Assembly (NCBI GenBank): GCA_902775075.1
Contig: CACYKX010000133.1
Coordinates: forward strand, 1-8,569
DNA length: 8,569 nucleotides
DNA from: an uncultured Prevotellaceae bacterium
GTDB lineage: Bacteria; Bacteroidota; Bacteroidia; Bacteroidales; Bacteroidaceae
Direction of reading: 5' to 3'
The position numbers and the translations under genes were made by a program. Below the pieces are notes generated by a model, which worked only from the letters and a program-made list of their open reading frames with translations, had not been told where the DNA came from and made no database searches. Below, piece by piece: positions 5,875-8,569 of this stretch; the first letter of the stretch is position 1; each line of letters opens with the position of its first letter.

Positions 5875-8058
5875 ATGGATAATATTAATGATATTATTGA
5901 AGATATCGATGTATGCCGAGATCTAGGAAAGACGATACAGGCATTGGTAGAGTTCTTCAGCAAACATCCGTATATTCATGTGAGTTCCCAGTTTGATTCG
6001 ATTCAGGGAAATTACAATCTTATGATGGATTATCTGGCTAAGGGATATGAAGATCCCAAACGTCCATCATTATATACCGACCTGTTGAAGTCGGTATGGC
6101 GTTTGGCCTCTAATGTCAAACTGCAACAAATGATTCGGGAGAATACTACTTATCACACCATCTCAGAGAAGATAAGTAGGGATAATTTTCCGGAAGATAA
6201 CATTCGTCAAATCTTAGAAGACTATGTCAGCAGTTTGGCGATGCTGGATTTAGAACCAGAAGAATTACGTGATAGCAAGGCTCAAGAAATATATTCCAAG
6301 CATCAGAGTCAGATCAATAGTATCTTTAATCGTGTCCTGTTGAGTCAGCAATGGAGCGATTCTGACGAGGAGTTTTATGAAGATATACTGACTTCTCCTA
6401 CAACGGACTCATCAGATGCACAAGTAATATTGAGTGCTGTAATGCTTGCCGCACTTAATATTTTTGATGTCAACAAGTTTAAACTTCTTGTTCACGTATA
6501 TATGTCAACGACCGACAAGCGCTTACGTCAACGCGCTTTGGTAGGGTGGTTTCTCGTGTATCCATCTGCCCCAAAACTTTTTGAGCAGGTAGATGAACTA
6601 TTGGCAAAGGTGACAGAGGATGATAAACGATGCGAGGAAATCTTGCAAACCCAAAAGCAATTCTTCTATTGCCTGAATGCAGAAAAAGTTTCCAAAGATA
6701 TTCATGATGGGATTATACCTAATTTGGTAAAGGACAATAGTATCCGTTTTACCCCATTAAATGTCGAGGAAACAGATTCTGAGAATCTTGAGGATATTCT
6801 ACATCCTGATCGTGAAGAGAAAGCGATGGAAAGAATCGAAGAAAGTATTCGTCGCATGGCAGATATGGAACAACAAGGTAATGACATCTATTATGGAGAA
6901 TTCTCCAAGATGAAACGTTTTGCTTTCTTCTATACACTAAGCAATTGGTTTGTTCCTTTCGATGTTAATCATCCAGATTTGGCTAAGGTCAGAGAGAAAT
7001 TCAAGGATGTAGATGTCCTGAAAAAAGTATTGGCATCGGGAACTTTCTGTGATAGCGACAGATATAGTTTTGCCTTCGCTATGGTTACGATTATAGACCA
7101 AGTGCCACAAGAAATTCGTGACATGTTATTTTCTGATGGTGTGAAGATTGGAGCTATCGTTTGCGACATCGACTACGAATCACCAACGTTTATACGTCGT
7201 AATTATTTACAAGATCTGTATCGATTCTTCCTTTTGTATACTGATAAGAATGATTTTGTCAATCCTTACCAGTTGAACCTGAAGGAAAAATCTCCTTTCT
7301 TGTTTGCTTCGAAGCGTATCGGCAACACGAAACTCAAGAATCATGTAACTTCATTATGTAAGTTTTTCCATCTGAACGGTTATTCAAAAGAAGAAAAACT
7401 AATACTCTCTCTTTGGGAAAACGATATTAATGACTTCGATTTCTATATGTTGCAAGGTTCATATAGGTTGAAGAGCGAGAAAGATAATCCTATAGAATGG
7501 TATCACAAGGCTTATACGCTCTGTCCGGATAGTAAGGGAGCCATTCGCGGATTAGCAGAAAGCTATTTGCGAGCCGAAAAGTTTGATGAGTCAGAGAAAT
7601 ATTATAATCAACTCATACTTCTTGACCCTAAACATTGGCAATATGAATTGGGATTAGCCGTTGTCAAGATGAGCAAGGACCAATGTGATGAAGCTCTTGG
7701 GTTGTTGTACAAATTAGATCTGGAACACCCTAATCGAGTAAGTGTCAGAAGAGTTTTGGCATGGACGCTGATGAAGGCAGGAAAACTCGAACAAGCTTAT
7801 AAACAATATGAACAATTGTTGGAAATGGATAAGCCTCAGGGAGCAGATTATCTGAATGCAGGATATTGCGCATGGTTTCAGAATCGCATCACAGACAGTA
7901 TATCGCTATTTCGAAAATATATAGCCTTTCTATCTGACGAAGAGAAGAAAAATTTCTTCTTCCAGATTCAACGAGAACTTAAGACACTTGGCGTATCAAA
8001 ATCAGTAGAAGAAATTCATCTGATGGTAGATTTATGCAGACGAGATACTAATAACTAA
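5875..8058 (+). CDS. large cytoplasmic tetratricopeptide-repeat protein
   Basis: This 727-aa protein has no signal peptide or membrane segment. Its C-terminal part has four consecutive 34-residue TPR units at 556-589, 590-623, 624-657 and 658-691, with the usual pattern (for example AIRGLAESYLRAEKFDESEK in the first). A weaker unit probably precedes them at about 521-555. Residues 1-520 are mostly helical in character, with an acidic Glu/Asp-rich patch near 296-340, and I recognise no domain there. TPR arrays bind other proteins, so a scaffold or adaptor role is likely, but the partner is unknown. It starts 10 bp after the lipoprotein gene and ends 17 bp before the PurF-like gene, so the three are probably co-transcribed. 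The start ATG has no Shine-Dalgarno motif. The TPR call is strong; the function is open. Confidence 0.85.
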   Translation: MDNINDIIEDIDVCRDLGKTIQALVEFFSKHPYIHVSSQFDSIQGNYNLMMDYLAKGYEDPKRPSLYTDLLKSVWRLASNVKLQQMIRENTTYHTISEKISRDNFPEDNIRQILEDYVSSLAMLDLEPEELRDSKAQEIYSKHQSQINSIFNRVLLSQQWSDSDEEFYEDILTSPTTDSSDAQVILSAVMLAALNIFDVNKFKLLVHVYMSTTDKRLRQRALVGWFLVYPSAPKLFEQVDELLAKVTEDDKRCEEILQTQKQFFYCLNAEKVSKDIHDGIIPNLVKDNSIRFTPLNVEETDSENLEDILHPDREEKAMERIEESIRRMADMEQQGNDIYYGEFSKMKRFAFFYTLSNWFVPFDVNHPDLAKVREKFKDVDVLKKVLASGTFCDSDRYSFAFAMVTIIDQVPQEIRDMLFSDGVKIGAIVCDIDYESPTFIRRNYLQDLYRFFLLYTDKNDFVNPYQLNLKEKSPFLFASKRIGNTKLKNHVTSLCKFFHLNGYSKEEKLILSLWENDINDFDFYMLQGSYRLKSEKDNPIEWYHKAYTLCPDSKGAIRGLAESYLRAEKFDESEKYYNQLILLDPKHWQYELGLAVVKMSKDQCDEALGLLYKLDLEHPNRVSVRRVLAWTLMKAGKLEQAYKQYEQLLEMDKPQGADYLNAGYCAWFQNRITDSISLFRKYIAFLSDEEKKNFFFQIQRELKTLGVSKSVEEIHLMVDLCRRDTNN

Positions 8059-8075
8059 TTAAATAAATTAACACA

Positions 8076-8569
8076 ATGGGAGGTTTCTTCGGAACTATTT
8101 CTGTAAGAAGTTGCGTAAATGACCTGTATTACGGTACTGATTACAATTCACATTTAGGCACCAAGCGTGCTGGTTTGGTAACTTTTGATAAAGAGCATGG
8201 CTTTAGTCGAGCTATCCACAGTTTGGAACGTAACTATTTTCGTTCAAAATTTGAAGATGAGATAGATGGCTTTACAGGCAATATAGGATTAGGTGTGATA
8301 AGCGATACTGATCCTCAACCTATCATCATCAATTCCCACCTCGGTAGATATGCTGTTGTGACAGTCGCTCATATTACCAATCTGAAAAGCATTTCCGAGG
8401 AATTGATGAGGGAGAAAATACATCTGAGTGAGATGTCAGCCAACAATATCAACCAGACAGAGTTGGTAGCCTTACTGATCAATATGGGTAAGGATTTTGT
8501 AGACGGCATAAGGAATGTATTTCGACATATAGAAGGTTCATGCTCTATGCTTGTGCTTACCGAGGATGG
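8076..8569 (+). CDS. PurF-like (amidophosphoribosyltransferase-family) protein with a degenerate glutaminase site, 5' part
   Basis: The visible 164 codons, translated by hand from the ATG at 8076, resemble the N-terminal glutamine-amidotransferase (Ntn-hydrolase) domain of PurF, the first enzyme of purine synthesis. MGGFFGTI stands where PurF has MCGIxG, and YGTDYNSHLGTKRAGL (19-34) stands where it has ALQHRGQESAG. The nucleophile Cys2 is Gly here (GGA at 8079-8081). The GHVRYST motif reads GLGVISD, and the AHNGNLTN oxyanion-hole segment is shortened to AHITN. Glutamine hydrolysis by this domain is therefore unlikely. From memory, similar MGGFFG proteins occur in Bacteroidota and Clostridia and are often labelled amidophosphoribosyltransferase. 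Whether the phosphoribosyltransferase half is present and intact cannot be seen, because the gene runs off the right edge. I withhold the symbol purF because the activity is doubtful. Confidence 0.8.
   Translation, partial: MGGFFGTISVRSCVNDLYYGTDYNSHLGTKRAGLVTFDKEHGFSRAIHSLERNYFRSKFEDEIDGFTGNIGLGVISDTDPQPIIINSHLGRYAVVTVAHITNLKSISEELMREKIHLSEMSANNINQTELVALLINMGKDFVDGIRNVFRHIEGSCSMLVLTED

Overview
The window looks like chromosomal DNA of a Bacteroidota bacterium, most likely from the Prevotella/Segatella group. Three intergenic regions carry the phylum's sigma-ABfr-type promoter (TTTG or a near match, about 20 bp, then TAnnTTTG). Starts are preceded by A/T-rich sequence with no Shine-Dalgarno motif, and the proteins read as Bacteroidales homologues. 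The genus is an inference from overall protein character; no marker gene fixes it.

Left part, minus strand (1-2129): phosphoglycerate kinase (pgk) is transcribed leftward from a recognisable promoter. Only 21 bp and no terminator separate it from a YidE/AspT-type membrane transporter that runs off the left edge. Positions 2130-2717 hold no gene I can support, but contain a short tandem array of 22-bp palindromic units (2382-2460) and some hairpins. A strong intrinsic terminator (2711-2759) closes the next minus-strand unit.

Middle, minus strand (2780-4925): radA (DNA recombination/branch-migration ATPase) and queC (7-cyano-7-deazaguanine synthase) form a two-gene unit from a near-perfect promoter. 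The 110-bp region 4876-4985 is a divergent control region: two promoters lie back to back, and an 11-bp perfect inverted repeat brackets the radA promoter.

Right part, plus strand (4945-8569): three closely spaced genes follow one promoter: a lipoprotein of the NMT1/SsuA-like substrate-binding class, a 727-aa cytoplasmic TPR protein, and the start of a PurF-like protein. The lipoprotein message is predicted to be almost leaderless. The PurF-like protein has Gly where amidophosphoribosyltransferase has its catalytic Cys2, and the other glutaminase-site motifs are also lost. No ABC permease or ATPase is seen beside the binding protein. This trio is the least understood part of the window and the best candidate for an undescribed function; the other genes are ordinary housekeeping functions.
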